Below are positions 27,937 through 40,545 of a DNA stretch of 64,000 nucleotides, piece after piece (position 1 is the stretch's first letter; each line of letters starts with the position of its first letter). The stretch covers positions 29,159,352 through 29,223,351 of the forward strand of contig CANTUZ010000008.1 of NCBI GenBank assembly GCA_947846985.1, written 5' to 3'. Position numbers and translations under genes: made by a program. The notes under the pieces are model-generated. The model did not search any database. It saw only the letters and a program-made list of their open reading frames with translations, and was not told where the DNA came from. The DNA is from Fratercula arctica (lineage: Eukaryota > Chordata > Aves > Charadriiformes > Alcidae).

Positions 27937-28027
27937 TTTTATGCTGCTTTACAGGCGGGAAGCTGAATAACAAAGGAGGAAGACACCGTGTGACTTCAGC
28001 GATCAGTAGAGGATCGAGTTTGTTTCC
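27937..28027 (+). repeat. Probable MIR-like SINE relic
   Basis: The order of short words follows the MIR/CORE 3' region: CTTTACAGGCGGGAAGCTGA (family pattern TTTACAGATGGGGAAACTGAG), then CAAAGGAGGAAGA, GTGTGACTT, and CAGCGATCAGTAGAGGATCGAG (family pattern CAGCAAGTCAGTGGCAGAGC). Divergence is high, as expected for an amniote-wide family that stopped moving long ago. No intact tRNA-like head is visible upstream. Confidence 0.35.
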
Positions 28028-29817
28028 TTACCCACTAGGTAGCACCACTTCTTTTTAGTTTATTTTTATGTTGTCCATCTTAGAAATTTGGAAAAAAACA
28101 CAACATAAGCCCCAAATTTTGAAATATTAGCTCATTCCTATAACCAAGCCTCAAAAGATAATCCATACTTTTTCATGTTCCTAATTCTCACCAAGTCAAC
28201 CAAAATCTCAAAATGTTGTGTTTTTATAAAGTCCTATGTTTATCAGGTGACTGTACACGCATCTCCTATCATTTGGCCATTGTTAAGTATTTCCCTTCTA
28301 GAGGAAAGCTTTGGTTTATTCCACATGGCCACATTTCTGAAACGAATGATTTAAATTCATAGCAAGGTAAATTGAAAAGTTTCACTCACCCACTCTGTTT
28401 TATCAGGATATACAAATCCAGATTAAATGCTCTGTGGGAGTCTTCACCCTTAATTAAGCATTTCCCTCCTCAGTGGAAGTAGAACCCTCCTCTGTTCTGC
28501 TCCAGAACGAACTGCATGAAGCAGGACAACTTGGAGGAGATGCTTTAAAGGACCTGGCTCTGCTCTCTTCTCGCCAGCCCTTGGCCAGCAGCGTGAGTGG
28601 GGCATTGTCAGCACACAGGCAATCTATCCCACCTCCCACTTGAATCCAAAGGGACATCCACCCTGCAAGTGTGTAAAAACCCCTTTTTACAGGAACTTAA
28701 AAAAGAAGGGCTCCTTTAAAGGGCCTTCAGATATCGTTCATTTGTGAAGGAAGAAACCAAAATATTCAAAGTTGTATTTCAACAAGAGAGCGCTACATAT
28801 TTTCCCAAACTCCTCGCAACTCTTGCCTGTAGGGGAACACTTTAGATGAAGGTGACAGAAGGACTCTCATGCCTATTGTCCCCCCATGTCATTCAGAAGA
28901 GATGGCCTCTTACAGCAGTGAGGGATTCTCACACAACTATACGCTACTCTCAGTCCCAAAGGAAAAAGGGCTCCAGTGACTAATCCTGTGATAAAACTGA
29001 GTACATTTACTTTACATTTGTAATTCTAAAGATGAAAGGGTATGAAACACCCTTGGCTTGTTATTAGGAAATGCCTCGTTAGCCACTTTCTTTTGAATTC
29101 ACTCAGTGCCATTTGTAGAAAAGCCATTTCTCCGCAGGAACCATTTCTTTTCAGATTGCTTTTTCCTCTGCTTCCCAGCAATTTCTGTTTTCAGAGTAAT
29201 GAAGACCAATGTGGTTCTCTTCTACACCATTTCACTACATTTACATTTTTTTAAATAATTGATCATATCTCTGTAATTTTATACTTTTATTCTAAAACAT
29301 AGGATACATACAGTCACTACTCAGCGTGGCCAGTGAATTACGGCTTATTTGGGATTTTAAATACAAAGATTATAAAAGCGTTGGTTAAAGTGCTGCCAAG
29401 TGAACTAAACTTAGTGTTCATGGTATCTGGCTAAATATATGTTTTTTAAGTAATAAGAAGGAGTTGTTATTGAAACTGCAATCATCTTTCACAATAAATA
29501 CTGTTTTAGTTGAAGGCTTCTGTACAATAAAGTTATATCAGTACTTGAGTATGGTGTATTTATAATTAACACAAATATAGGGAAAACATACTAATGTTTC
29601 TTAGACTGCATTTCTTTTGTTCATGCTAATGCAAAGAATAATTTGGTGTGCCACATGCACCAAGAACCAATAAAGACATGGCTGATCATTTAGGCAACGA
29701 TGTTTACTCAGATGTTATCAACTCGGACAGTTGTAAGCAAGAGCATTATCAAATGTAATCAACGTATTAAAGAGGATGTAAGGCTCACAGACTGTTAATA
29801 GGGAAAGGCTTGGGGGC

Positions 29818-29845
29818 TGAATGATGGTGGTGATGATGATGATAT
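29818..29845. repeat. Imperfect (GAT/GGT) trinucleotide repeat
   Basis: The sequence TGATGATGGTGGTGATGATGATGAT is a short, imperfect trinucleotide repeat. On the minus strand it gives the HHHHHHH run in a chance frame (29785-29967). Confidence 0.85.
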
Positions 29846-30123
29846 TGTTTAGACAGAGATTTCCCAGCTATATTCAAACTCACATAAATACAGCTTAGGT
29901 GAACACTCCTGAGACCTGCCGAACTCATGCAGACTTCGCCAGGATTAAAGTTCTGCAAAACGAGCAACTAGCATTGAATTTCAGACACATACACTCCTAT
30001 GGAAAAATAAGCTTTATCATGAGATCTAAAAGCAAGGCTCATAAGTATTTAAAAACCCAAGGTTCTTTTTTCCTCTCTGCTGTAACTAAAGGAAATTGAA
30101 AAAAACCCACCAGATTTTTACTT

Positions 30124-30197
30124 TTAAATATGTATACACACATTTAAATACTATACATATAAATATAAAAAAATATATATATTAAAAATATATACTA
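30124..30197. repeat. AT-rich low-complexity tract
   Basis: About 75 bases are made almost only of A and T with scattered C and G, including TATATATATATTAAAAATATATA-like pieces. This is simple low-complexity DNA. Confidence 0.85.
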
Positions 30198-32943
30198 CTT
30201 TCCTAAGCAGATCACAGTGACAAAGTACATACAGTAACAGGTTTGCCTACAGTATCAGGAATGCAATAAGGAAAAGTTAAAAATAGTCCATTTGTATGGG
30301 GGAACGATTGAACAGAGTTTGAGATTCAGAAACGTTGAGGGTTTTTTTTTCTCTTGCATGCAAAAAAAATTCTAGCTGTGGTTTTGTCACCAAAAGTTGA
30401 ACTTCACTTTTATAAAGCATCCTGCAAATTGCATTCACATATTTTACTAAAATCATGTCACTCATCCTGGTGAGATCAACGAGGCATTAAGCACGTAAAT
30501 AACTGAAGGATCAGGAGCCTATGTGGCTAGTTACTGTAGTACCTTCTGTGTCTTAAGGGTTTATAAGACCCTATCCTGTTCTTGTACAGCAAAGGAATTG
30601 GGTTCCTTATGACATATCTTCCTTTTTTCAAGGAGAGGCATTGCACGCATGCATGCACTTTAAAAGCCTTGAAGAGGAAAGAAGTCTGTCCAGTGAAAGC
30701 AACCTGGGGGGTCCTGTTGTCACCACCAGAGTACCCCTTCAGACCCCCAAATACAGCTGGCATTCCCAGAGGAGCATCACACAGCTGTCCCCATACAGAG
30801 GACTGATGTCCCTTCTCATGGGACCTCTGCAGGCAGATGGGGACAAGATAGGCGCAGCTAGGCTGGGGACCATGCAGGGATGCCAGTCTTCCCACTGGGG
30901 ATGAAGCTTGCAGGGTCTGTCCTGAGACTTCTCTGCCTGCCCTGGCTCTGTCAGAAATGGGGTTGTTGCTTCCCATACAACATGGAGAGGAGGAGACAGC
31001 CCTGCTGCCCGCGCGGGTGCAGGCAGGCAAGGGACAGAGGGAGCGAGGGAGGAACCCACAGATTTGTCCTTCATCCCTGACTGCTCCATGGCTGAAACAT
31101 ATGAAAGTGTCAAACCCAAAAACGTCAGCACAGCGCCTGACATTTCAGAAATACAAGTCTGTGAGAAACTCTCTGATCAACTGCCTTCAGGGAGTCTTCA
31201 AATAAGGACCCCTTTCATCAAATGAGATGGTTTGTGGACGCAGGAGGGATGGCATATCTGGCACATCAAGCCTTGCTTGCCCATTGCCTCCAGGAAGGCC
31301 TGATGAAGGAGACACCTTGGGGCCACATGTCTTCCCTTGCCCCATTCCTCTTTCCTTGCCTGCATCCTCCCTCAAAACACTGCAGGGTGATATTGCCACC
31401 TGACATTGCCTGACGCCCACCCAAAGCCAGCTGGTCCCTTCAACTCGTTGGGCTCAGACTAAGCCACCTTTGTGAGGCTGCCCCAGCAGAGGAGCAGAGC
31501 TGGTGGGGACGGTCAGCGGAGCCTCCCTGAGACCCTCACGTGACTCATGGACAGCTGTTGATTGCAGTTCAACTGGTCCAGCTGCCTCAGTCAACAAGAT
31601 TTCTCACCGGAAAAAGGTGATTTTTAGAACTTGAAACTTTTTCATGTGAAAATGGCAGTTTTGACAAAGGCTTTTCATTCCGTGATGGAGATAATCAAAA
31701 TGAAAAATCTCATCTTGAATCAAAATGAAAAGAAATGGAAAACTGAAACAGTTACACTTTCTGTTTTGACATTTCCCATTCAAAACTCCTCAGAATCCTT
31801 TCCCTGCTGTGTGAAAATGTTCCTTTTCTCATTTTATTTTTTTTTATTTGTTTCACTGAGGGAAAAGAATTTGGAAATGCTGACATTTCTTGCATGAGAT
31901 ATTTCAAGCTTTATCTAGAGAAGTTGTGCCTACAAGTACACTGAGTAAGGCTTTGTTCCTTGCACCCCACCCCATGAGTATTTTAGAAGACTTGTTGGAA
32001 AATATCAAATTTAAATAATTCCTGCCAATATTAAAAGCAAAGTTAATGGGTTATGTTTTCCTTTTTGAATACAAACACTTTTTGAGGATTTCAAATATTA
32101 AAAGGTAACCAGATTTAAAACCAATTTCACAGCAGAAATCTTTCCGTAGAAAACGATAGACCAGCTGATGCAACTGGCAAAATTCACACTTTTAATTAAA
32201 ATGATTAAACACAAGAGACCCCATTGCCTGTTTTATGTATAAAACAACAACAAAGTAGGGATTTATGAAAGAAGTATCATGTTTTTGTGTATCTTAAAGG
32301 AAAAGCTGAGAATTGAATTTAAATTGAGGATTTCTATGTGAGGTGTTGATACTCTCTCTAATTTACTAGTACAAATCGGAGACTAGCCCAACGTTCAAAT
32401 TTTATGCTATCAAAGGCAATCTGCTGTTATACATTTCTTCTATAAAATCTATCGATGTGTATACACTGGAAGTCTGTGGTAACTTCAGTGATACTCCAGC
32501 AGTAAATGCAACGCGAAATTAATCTTTTCCTCAATGGTCAAAGTTATCCTATTGCAAAACAAGTCTCCTCTGAAATATTACATATCTTTACCGTGCTCTT
32601 TTACAACAAGTGTTACACAACCATGATTTGTCATATTTTATAATGCAGAACTCCTCTGAAACGAGTAAAGAGCTTTCATGAAGAGATCAAGAGGAATATA
32701 TATTTTTAGTAATATTAAATGTATTTATAGAATATTTTATACTCAGGTTCCCTGCAAAAATAATACCATATTCTGTCTACAGATCTTCCTCTCAATAAGA
32801 TCAGTAGAGACATCTTTTTCGTTTCCTGGGAAGTAACACTCTTTATAAGAATTATTTGTAAATGCAGTTAAATTAACATCTTCAACTGCTTTTACTCCAC
32901 AATCATGAAAATAACTACATGCAGAATCATTTCACTTTAAAAA

Positions 32944-33050
32944 AGTCATTTTAGTCTTAAGTTTGGCAAAAAAATAAACTGAAATGCTTAGAAATTTACA
33001 TTTTTGTCACTCCATAAATCAAAACTTACTTTACATATTAGAACAATTTT
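32944..33050 (+). repeat. Dispersed duplicate block, copy A
   Basis: This block matches a second one at 34936-35046 on the same strand. The best core is ACATTTTTGTCACTCCATAA in this copy against ACATTTTTGACACTCCATAA in the other, continuing with ATCAAAA, CTTACTTTACATA and AGAACA. By eye the identity is about 85% over the central ~60 bases and lower at the edges. The family is unknown to me. It could be an old interspersed repeat or a local duplication. Confidence 0.7.
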
Positions 33051-34562
33051 TGTGAGAATTTTGGATCTGAGCTGATAACCTTTTGCCAAGTTTTAACGAA
33101 ATGCAAATTGAAACATCTGAGATATTAAACAGACAATCGAGGTTTATGGTTACATCATAAGATTATTGCCCAGTAACACTGCATACTATGGCCCCAATTC
33201 TGAGACGCTCACAGGCTTTATGTATGCAAGCAACCCTTGTGAACACAAATATAAGTGCTAATATAACCTCATGGCATCAAGAACAAAATGTTGTATCAGC
33301 AATTGACATGCAAACTGTTTTGCTAAGGGAACATTCCTCCAAAAGATGTAGGAGGGTGTATGTGTAGAAAAGGGCAGCAAACGATGGCAGAAGCTTAATT
33401 ATAGTACCACTAATGGCAGGAAGAGAATACAACGTTGAAGGCAGCCAGCAGCGTTAGCTCAGAGCAGCTAGGGAGCGTACAGGACCAGGTCCCTGGCTTG
33501 TATAAGCTGGAATGGGATCACTGGAGTAATGCTACATGGATTTTTACCAAATCAGGATCTGACCCATATCTTTAGAGGCTGTATACAGCAAAAAAGCCCA
33601 CTGGCTGACAAAGCGTGAAGACTAGGGACGCTCCTTGTAGGTCACCAGCTCCTGGCACTAATGTCTTCTCCCTCAAAAGCCTGCTGTAGATGCACACCAT
33701 AATGCAGACCTTATGTGGTGCTGAGGGAAGTGTTAATTAATATCTTTAATCGCTACATACTACAGCAAGATAAGGATAAGTGGCTTCCTGGACATCAAAT
33801 CTTTCCAGACACTGTATGTAGACTCAACTACAGCCATTGCCCACTCCCATACCTCAGAGGCAATGCCGATGTGTTCCTGTTCAGCCTGGGATTTGCATTC
33901 ACAATAGCCTCCAGGAAGAGCTAAGCACGCAAACCTTAATGCATTTATGGTTTACATTAATTCATCCTTGGCCTCTGTGAAAACTACACATTTCTGACAA
34001 CAGAGAACTGGCTGTTTTAAATGGACTGTTGTTAATAATGAAGGGTATGCAATGCACAAACAGTAAGAATGGTCAGATTTGAAGAGAAGGGATTCACCTG
34101 GTGCTCTGAAATACACCAATACCAAACCCAGGTCCTCAGAGGGAATGATCAGCATGGGGTCTCCGGGTGAGGCTGGCATCAGTTTCGTGAACAGGGTGAG
34201 GTTCCTCCTCCCTTGGTGTCCAAAGCAGAGGAGGCAACAATAAGTCCTTTAAGGGGGTCCACAGTATATTTACAAGAGGGATGCTAAATTCTAAAAAAAT
34301 AGATGCACCACAAACAGTTCACCGTGAGGTTAGTAACCAGTGGATGCCCCCAAAGTCTTGTTGTTCAGCTCTTCTAACCAAATAAATTGAGACTAAATTG
34401 TAGACTAAGCTTTCTCTGGTAGAAAAATGTTCCCACTCAAATTTCACTGTTCTAATTGCAGAAGCTAGAAATAAAAATACTTTCATTCAAATAACCAGCA
34501 TTCAAAATACTTTCAGCTGGACTTTGCCTCCCAAAAGAAGCAAAGTCGCATGAAGGATGTTC
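33051..34562. other. Gene-free sequence between the duplicate blocks
   Basis: I see no gene. The longest frames are 69 codons (33715-33924, plus) and 75 codons (33952-34179, minus). The left part continues the AT-rich character of 32 kb. GGCCCCAATTCTGAGACGCT at 33189 faintly recalls a palindromic reptile/bird repeat but is too short to call. Confidence 0.5.
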
Positions 34563-34650
34563 TGTATTATCATTTTTATTGGTGTTATGGGCCAGGACCC
34601 CATAGGTGCTGTCCTACCACAAACCAAAGATGATTATCCCTACTTCAAAT
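34563..34650 (+). repeat. Probable old sauropsid SINE-like repeat fragment
   Basis: TGGGCCAGGACCCCATAGGT followed by GCTGTCCTACCACAAACCAAAGATGATTATCCC-type sequence follows a pattern I recognise from a widespread amniote repeat: a GGACCAGGACCCCATTGTGC word, a GCTGTACAAACACA word, then a GGTCCCTGCCC word. It is diverged and has lost its ends. I do not assign a family name. At 34748, GGGCCAAATTGTGCTTTTAT is reminiscent of another reptile/bird repeat and may be a second fragment. Confidence 0.4.
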
Positions 34651-34935
34651 TATGATATTTTATTACAACAGTTTATAGTCCTTATTTAATCATCTCAGCA
34701 TGTACTGCATGGAGTCTGCAGTGGAATCAATTCATTTCTAGCAAGTATTGGGCCAAATTGTGCTTTTATTCCCTGGAGGAGGGGTGGGGGTAAAATATAC
34801 AGAACAGCTGGGGCCACCCAGTAGTTCAGCGAGGCACTACGACAGCAGCAATGGCAGATACAAGCAAAAAACGTCTTTAAAGAACCCTCAATTCTTCAGC
34901 AAAGCCATAATTATATTCTGAACATTTTTCCCATA

Positions 34936-35046
34936 ATCATTTTCATCCAAAAATTTGCCAAAAAAATTCATCGTGAAAGGCATAGAAATCTACATTTTTG
35001 ACACTCCATAAATCAAAAGCTTATTTTACATAGCAGAACCAAATTG
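34936..35046 (+). repeat. Dispersed duplicate block, copy B
   Basis: This is the partner of the block at 32944-33050, in the same orientation and about 1.98 kb downstream. It shares AATTTGCCAAAAAAATT, then TAGAAATCTACATTTTTG, ACACTCCATAAATCAAAA and TTTTACATA. Neither copy encodes anything. Confidence 0.7.
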
Positions 35047-35346
35047 CAGTATATTTTACCTCAACCATACTGTCTTTTAGCATTACCTGCTCCATTTCCA
35101 GACTTGAGGATTTTTACATACCCTTCCAATGCTCCTCCTCAGATTTTTTTTTAAATTCACCGTCCTCCTCATTAAAACATATAAAATATAATTTCTCAAA
35201 ATATACTGCCTTCAAGCACAATGTGGCCCGAGGGCTGAACTAGCTCAGTTTCTGCTATGATGTAGAGCAACCCAGGATCACTCACCCGCCACTTCCCATG
35301 CCTCCAGGTTCCTATTGAGATATTCCCCACAGGTTAGCAATACTCC

Positions 35347-35372
35347 CTCTCGTGCCAAAGGTGTCGCAAACC
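35347..35372 (+). mobile_element. Weak candidate hAT terminus
   Basis: CTCGTGCCAAAGGTGTCGC and the following AAACC resemble the end of a second hAT type known from amniotes, whose right end reads GCGTGCCAAAGGTTGCCGACCCCTG. About 16 positions agree. GTGGCCCGAGGGCTGAAC at 35223 would then be internal. The match is short enough to be chance. Confidence 0.2.
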
Positions 35373-38050
35373 TTTTGAGAACGCGCCCAAGCTGCAAATC
35401 AGTGCAGACTTGACTTCCAGCGCAGCCACTTCACCCCGGAGGGCAGAAAGGTTTCCCCCAGGGAGGATACATTTAGGAGTGTTCATTCCAAGATGGAGGG
35501 TGAGCAAGCCCTCATTTTGTGTTAGTACATTAAAAAACGTTTGCTCTTCAGTTTCAACTCGGATTTCTTTTTTAAATCAGAATGAGTCACCTTTTTATTT
35601 GTGAAACTGGATCATAAATTCATATAGTCCAACCACAACCAAAACAAAACAAAATACAAGTAAATCTGAGAATAATAGGGACTTTCAGACATGATCAAGC
35701 TGGGTTTGATTTGTGTTATTTATCAAGAGTTAAGAAACCTGGTTTCCCTTCACCAGTCCCCTGAGCCATTAACTTTCACATTGCACCACATTCTTATAAG
35801 ATTAAGGGAATTTTCAGTTTAGAAAATCCAAAGCATTCTGCAGCTGAGCATATTTAGTTGCATTTTCCAGCTCTATTTTAAAATAATACCACTACATCTG
35901 ATACCCCATACTTGTCTGTGACAAATGTAATATGCAAACATCTTCCATTGCATAAACGGCATAGGAATGGCAATAACAATACGCTGAATATCTAACTCCC
36001 ATTGTCTGGAGAGCAGTCTTAATGTTGCTGAGTTAATGAGTGAAATGAGCATTGTGGTCTAAGTGTCGCGTAAATAATGGTTTCCATTACAAAAAAAAAC
36101 TGTACCACCACACCCTGGCCATCTCAAAAAGCAAAGCTCTAGAGGTTTGCCACTGACAAATATATAAACCAGTGCTGAATTTCTCCCCTTTCCCCCTCTC
36201 TAAGGCAGATAGTTTACTGGCCTCTGTCTTGTTGGAACCTATTTTTTGTGACAAAATGAAGCTAAAACATTATGTGGTTTTTCTATGAACAGGAGTAAAA
36301 TACACTCAGTGTAGACCAGTCTCTTCCTGGGTGTGAAGGTCATCCACCAAAGCTGCTGAGTGGCAATTCAAGCCATTCTCACAGAGATATAAATCTCTCT
36401 TTTTCTGTCTGCATCTTTTTATATATGGAGCAGAGAGGCCTGAGTCCTCCTTGCCTAGTCCTGAGCTGCGCTGTCACACCTTTGATAGCAATAAGGAGCA
36501 CGTGTGTGGAAGGTCGTGCAGATCCCACCAACAAATGCTTGGATGCAATTCTATACAGCCATGGCACTGCTGCCAGGGACATACTGAGGATAACTTTCAA
36601 GCAGTTTTGGAAAGTGAAAGAGAACAAAACATACCCAACTGAGCTACGAGTTATGATAACAAGAGCAGTCAGAGAGATATATAGGACTATGCATTTCACA
36701 ACTCAGGTCAGTATAAGCACCGCCTTTCTACAGGTACAGAAGCCAAGGCAGAGAAGAAAAGGGAGAGCTGACCAAACTAACCTAGGAATTCAGCCTTGCA
36801 TGAAACCAGGCTCCCAAATTACCATACAACGGCCTGTTCTACTGCCGCAGGCGCAGTAGTAGATGCTTCTTTCCCCAAAAACTCCAGAAGAAGTGTGAAA
36901 ATTACACTGACAGTCTTTGGGTAAAACTATCTGCAATCTGTCATGGGCTTTGTATCCGACATCTGGCAAGCTGCACAGTCAACCACAGAGCATTTTACAA
37001 GGATGCAGGGGACAGCCTACAAAATGGTCAATAGCTTCAGTTGTTTATCTGGGCTTTTGTTAATTTTCTGCAATTTCCTGGTGTGGTTTTTGTCAATGAG
37101 GACCTGCAAAACAATTTAAAAAGAGTCAGGTGTTCTAATCCCACTGAAACCAAAGAGGAAGTAGGTACCCAAATGCCTTGAGCACATCAAAAGGTATCAG
37201 GATTGCCACCTGCAGCTACTCATGGTGACTGCAGCCTGAATGGTGTTGAGTGTGGGCAGTCCTACTCTGCTACATTCATGTAGTGTCCACCTCAAACCAG
37301 GATGAACTTGCACATAACCTAGGTCGCTGCTTTCATTCCATAACAAATACATGCCTTTTGGTTTTGCTAGCACCGGTGATTCATGGGTTTACAGAAGGCT
37401 CAGATGAAAATCAGGTGATCTATTCCATCAAAACAAGAAAAGTTCAAGTAATTGACGGTGGCAATTTAGATTATGGATAATAGCAATAAACCTTTCCTTA
37501 ATAGTATACTCCCCATTTTATCATGATGTTCCAGAGCTATTTTTGGAGCACCTGGAATTAATAGCTGTTGTTTGAACTGCAGAGGCAGCTCTAGGAGCTT
37601 CAGATGCAAGTCAAGATCCAGGTCAGTTTGCTGGTGCCTGCACCAGGAAACATCACAGCAACTTGTCCTTGCTTCAGACTGTTTACAGTGTAAATATTGA
37701 GTGAAAGACAAGAAACAAGCCCAGAGAGAGGGAGCACAGAAAAAGGATGAGTGAAGATCGGTGTGTACAGTGCTGAGCTGTTTTCTTTCTTTCATGTCGT
37801 CATCTGGAGCTTTTTAATATTATTTTCTTTTTAGCTGTACAGCATACTGATCTGTAGGGCAGGATTCACTTTGTGCAGATAGTTAGCTGGAGCAATGTGA
37901 TAAAGATTGTTTGAAAAGTCTAAGACACGCAGACTCCATCAAAGCTGGCCTCCCTCCCAAAGTGAAAAGTAAATGCTCGGTCTTTTTCAAGGTGAACTTA
38001 TTCAGCACACAAGTTATTTGAAAAGGTCCTTCACTCTGAGAAATAATTGT

Positions 38051-38074
38051 GACAGTAAACCTGACAGTAAACCT
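38051..38074. repeat. 12-base tandem duplication
   Basis: GACAGTAAACCT occurs twice back to back, followed by GAGAG. This is a minor slippage repeat. Confidence 0.85.
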
Positions 38075-40529
38075 GAGAGCAGCAACATCAGACTCTCTAA
38101 AGAGAAAGATGGACTTCTGTCTTCTCCGATTTAAATGTGGGCTTCTTTATTAAAGAGAAGCATGTAAAATTTTAAGGACAGGGCATGCGTACTTAAGAAA
38201 AAAATGCGTCCTTTCTAGGTACCAGGTGTGCTGTATATTCGCTTGTTTAATACACAATTTTATTTACTCAAGTTTTTAGATGGGCATTCCTAGAAAAGAT
38301 TTGAAGAAGATAAAAGGTATTCCAACAGCAAAACTAAAATCCACTTTGTTCTGAATTAGTGTGGTTTCTTTTGCCCTGTCTTCAATTCTGTAGACAATTT
38401 TTGTGAAGCAGACTAGAGTATTAGACTCAGCAATAAGGACTTTAAGATCCACTATGGAACCAAAAATTTCCGAACCAAAATGCATATCTACTAGTCATTG
38501 AGATACGACTCACCTATGGCCACCCTGCAACTCTAGCCATGGTTCCATGTATGGCTATATGACAGAAATTACACTAATCAACACAAACAGGCAAAAAAAT
38601 CAAACAGCCATCATATAACGTAAGTGCCAGAATCACAGCTAGTGTAGGATCTATGTGACTTGACTGCTAGATAAAAATGCAGTGTTTTCTGAGGTAATGG
38701 CAAACCTGTTTGACTTAAAGGGCAGTGTAGGCACCTTGAAAAGATGGGAAGCACTTTGCATTCACCAAGTCCTATCCCATCGGTACGATTAGGTGGCACG
38801 ATGGGCCAGGCTCTGAACATAGGTTGTAAAACCATATCGAGTATGGTGCATTAGTTCTTCACTTTATTTCTGGGCACATTCAATCACTTCTTTTGCCTGT
38901 GCTCCCATTTCCTGCTTTGCCATGTTTTGACTGCACACCTCCAGGCTGAGATACTTTTAGTATGTCTTGTTATTGCACTGAAATGATTTTCAAGTATTTC
39001 AATTGGCCAATACTGAAACAAGTTCAGTAGAGAACATGCAGGCTTGTTTACTAGTGATTTATGTCAATCAAAAATAGATTTGTTCTTTATTTCATCCTCC
39101 ATGACTCTCAGAAAAGACCACAAAACTCCAAGCTCTACTCAATGCAGACTGTAGGACAATATCTTCATTTCAGATGGAGATATCAAGCACAACACCAATG
39201 CCAACACAATATTTTCAGTTGGGTTTAGAAAATGCAAGTCTAAGTCATAATGTTTTTCTGATACGAAGTCTGCTCCCACTAATGACTAACAGATTATCAG
39301 CAATTGATAAACCTGTGAAAACATGGAGAAGATAAATCATTCAAGGAAACCAGTGGCTCACTGTTTCTTCCAAACCGAGAACTGCAGTGGGGAAGAATAC
39401 CAAACAAGCAAAAGGCGTGGCGGGGTCCAAGCAGGAAAAGCAGTAACAATAGGTCTGCACATAAAGCATAGCTAACCTGGGAACTCCTTGCTGTGGAATG
39501 CCGTGGAAGCTAAATGGGTTCAGAAAGCAATCGGACAATTCTGTTGACTTGCAAGACCCTCCTCATTCAGGAAGTCTCTGATCCATGCAGTGCCAGAGGC
39601 TGGGCCAGGATCATTCCTCCTGCCCCATTTTTATCCTTTTCCTAGGTTATTGTGAGGAGCAACCTGGTGTAGGTATTCCCAGGGTTTTTATCTTGGTTTA
39701 CAGAGCCAGCTCTGAGTCTGAGTCAGGTACAGTCCCCATCTCACCTCTGCAAAAGGCACAGAGTGCCACACACAGTTTTCTCTCTCTGAGGTAAAGTAGC
39801 AAAGAGCTTGGGACGGAAAGGAAAGCATTTCTCATCAGGAAATCCAACCCATGTACTCCTTCAGTGTCATGCAAGCAGTCTGGGACAAAATAATGTATCC
39901 AAATCTGAAGTAGTTGCTTTCACCTTCTTTAAGAAAGCCATTTACATGATTACAGAACAGTATCTTATTCCATTTCTGTAAAAAAAGTATATTGGGAAAT
40001 TCTGATACAGAAGTTGAGCTACCTTTTAATTATTGGTCATCTCAACTTTTAGGTGGACATTCCTTCTTTCAGCTGTCTTCGGTGATTTAATGCAGATAAA
40101 CAGGGACTTCTCTAGACACACATGAACATTTGTAACATCTACTGCAATATTTTGCAGTCACTTGTGGGCTCTACTCTCCTCCAACCAGTGGTGACCCAAG
40201 AAGTGGGGCACTGGCAAAATAATAGTAACAACAAGAATGAATACTTAAATAATAAGGAATGTCAAAACTTTCCCACTGAAAGTTCACATTCAGAGATGTG
40301 CAACAGGCTGGATTTAATGACAGTAAGTCCTCTCCTCTCTGCTAATGTTCCTCCTGCTAAAAGCAGAGAGCCTCACGTGGCTGGTGGTTTCTCTGACCCT
40401 GTATTATGAGCGTCAGCTCCCTTGTCCAAGCCACCATTGCCTGCCTGCTGTTCTGAAGGTTTCTGTGGGCTCCATTATCAGGAGATATGAAGACCTGATG
40501 CCTTCAACAGCCCCTGCAGCCGGGTCCAC

Positions 40530-40545
40530 TCCCTCCCTCCCTCCC
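40530..40545. repeat. (CCCT)4 microsatellite
   Basis: Four tandem CCCT-type units sit in a GC-richer patch (40500-40700). Confidence 0.85.

Larger units (their letters stand above)
28028..32943. other. Gene-free sequence, AT-rich in its right half
   Basis: There is no gene I can support. Frames of 167 codons (30527-31030, minus) and 134 codons (30739-31143, minus) overlap each other and plus-strand frames in a GC-richer patch (30690-31080) and resemble nothing. 31620-31880 is built from repeated GAAAAT, TTTTCAT and TTTTGACA words. From about 31980 onward the DNA is strongly AT-rich with no long frame, down to the duplicated block at 32944. Confidence 0.55.

Noticed and set aside
29785..29967. 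Poly-histidine peptide
   Set aside because: It is produced by an imperfect GAT repeat read on the minus strand, not by a gene.
30527..31030. 167-codon minus-strand open frame
   Set aside because: It lies in a GC-richer patch where several frames are open on both strands, and no protein family is recognisable.
35605..35640. ATATAGTCCAACCACAACC, recalling the CR1 3' UTR
   Set aside because: Only about 15 bases agree and no CR1 sequence continues on either side.
39160..39190. ATCTTCATTTCAGATGGAGA, resembling a MIR/L2 word
   Set aside because: The match covers under 30 bases, with no supporting sequence beyond it.
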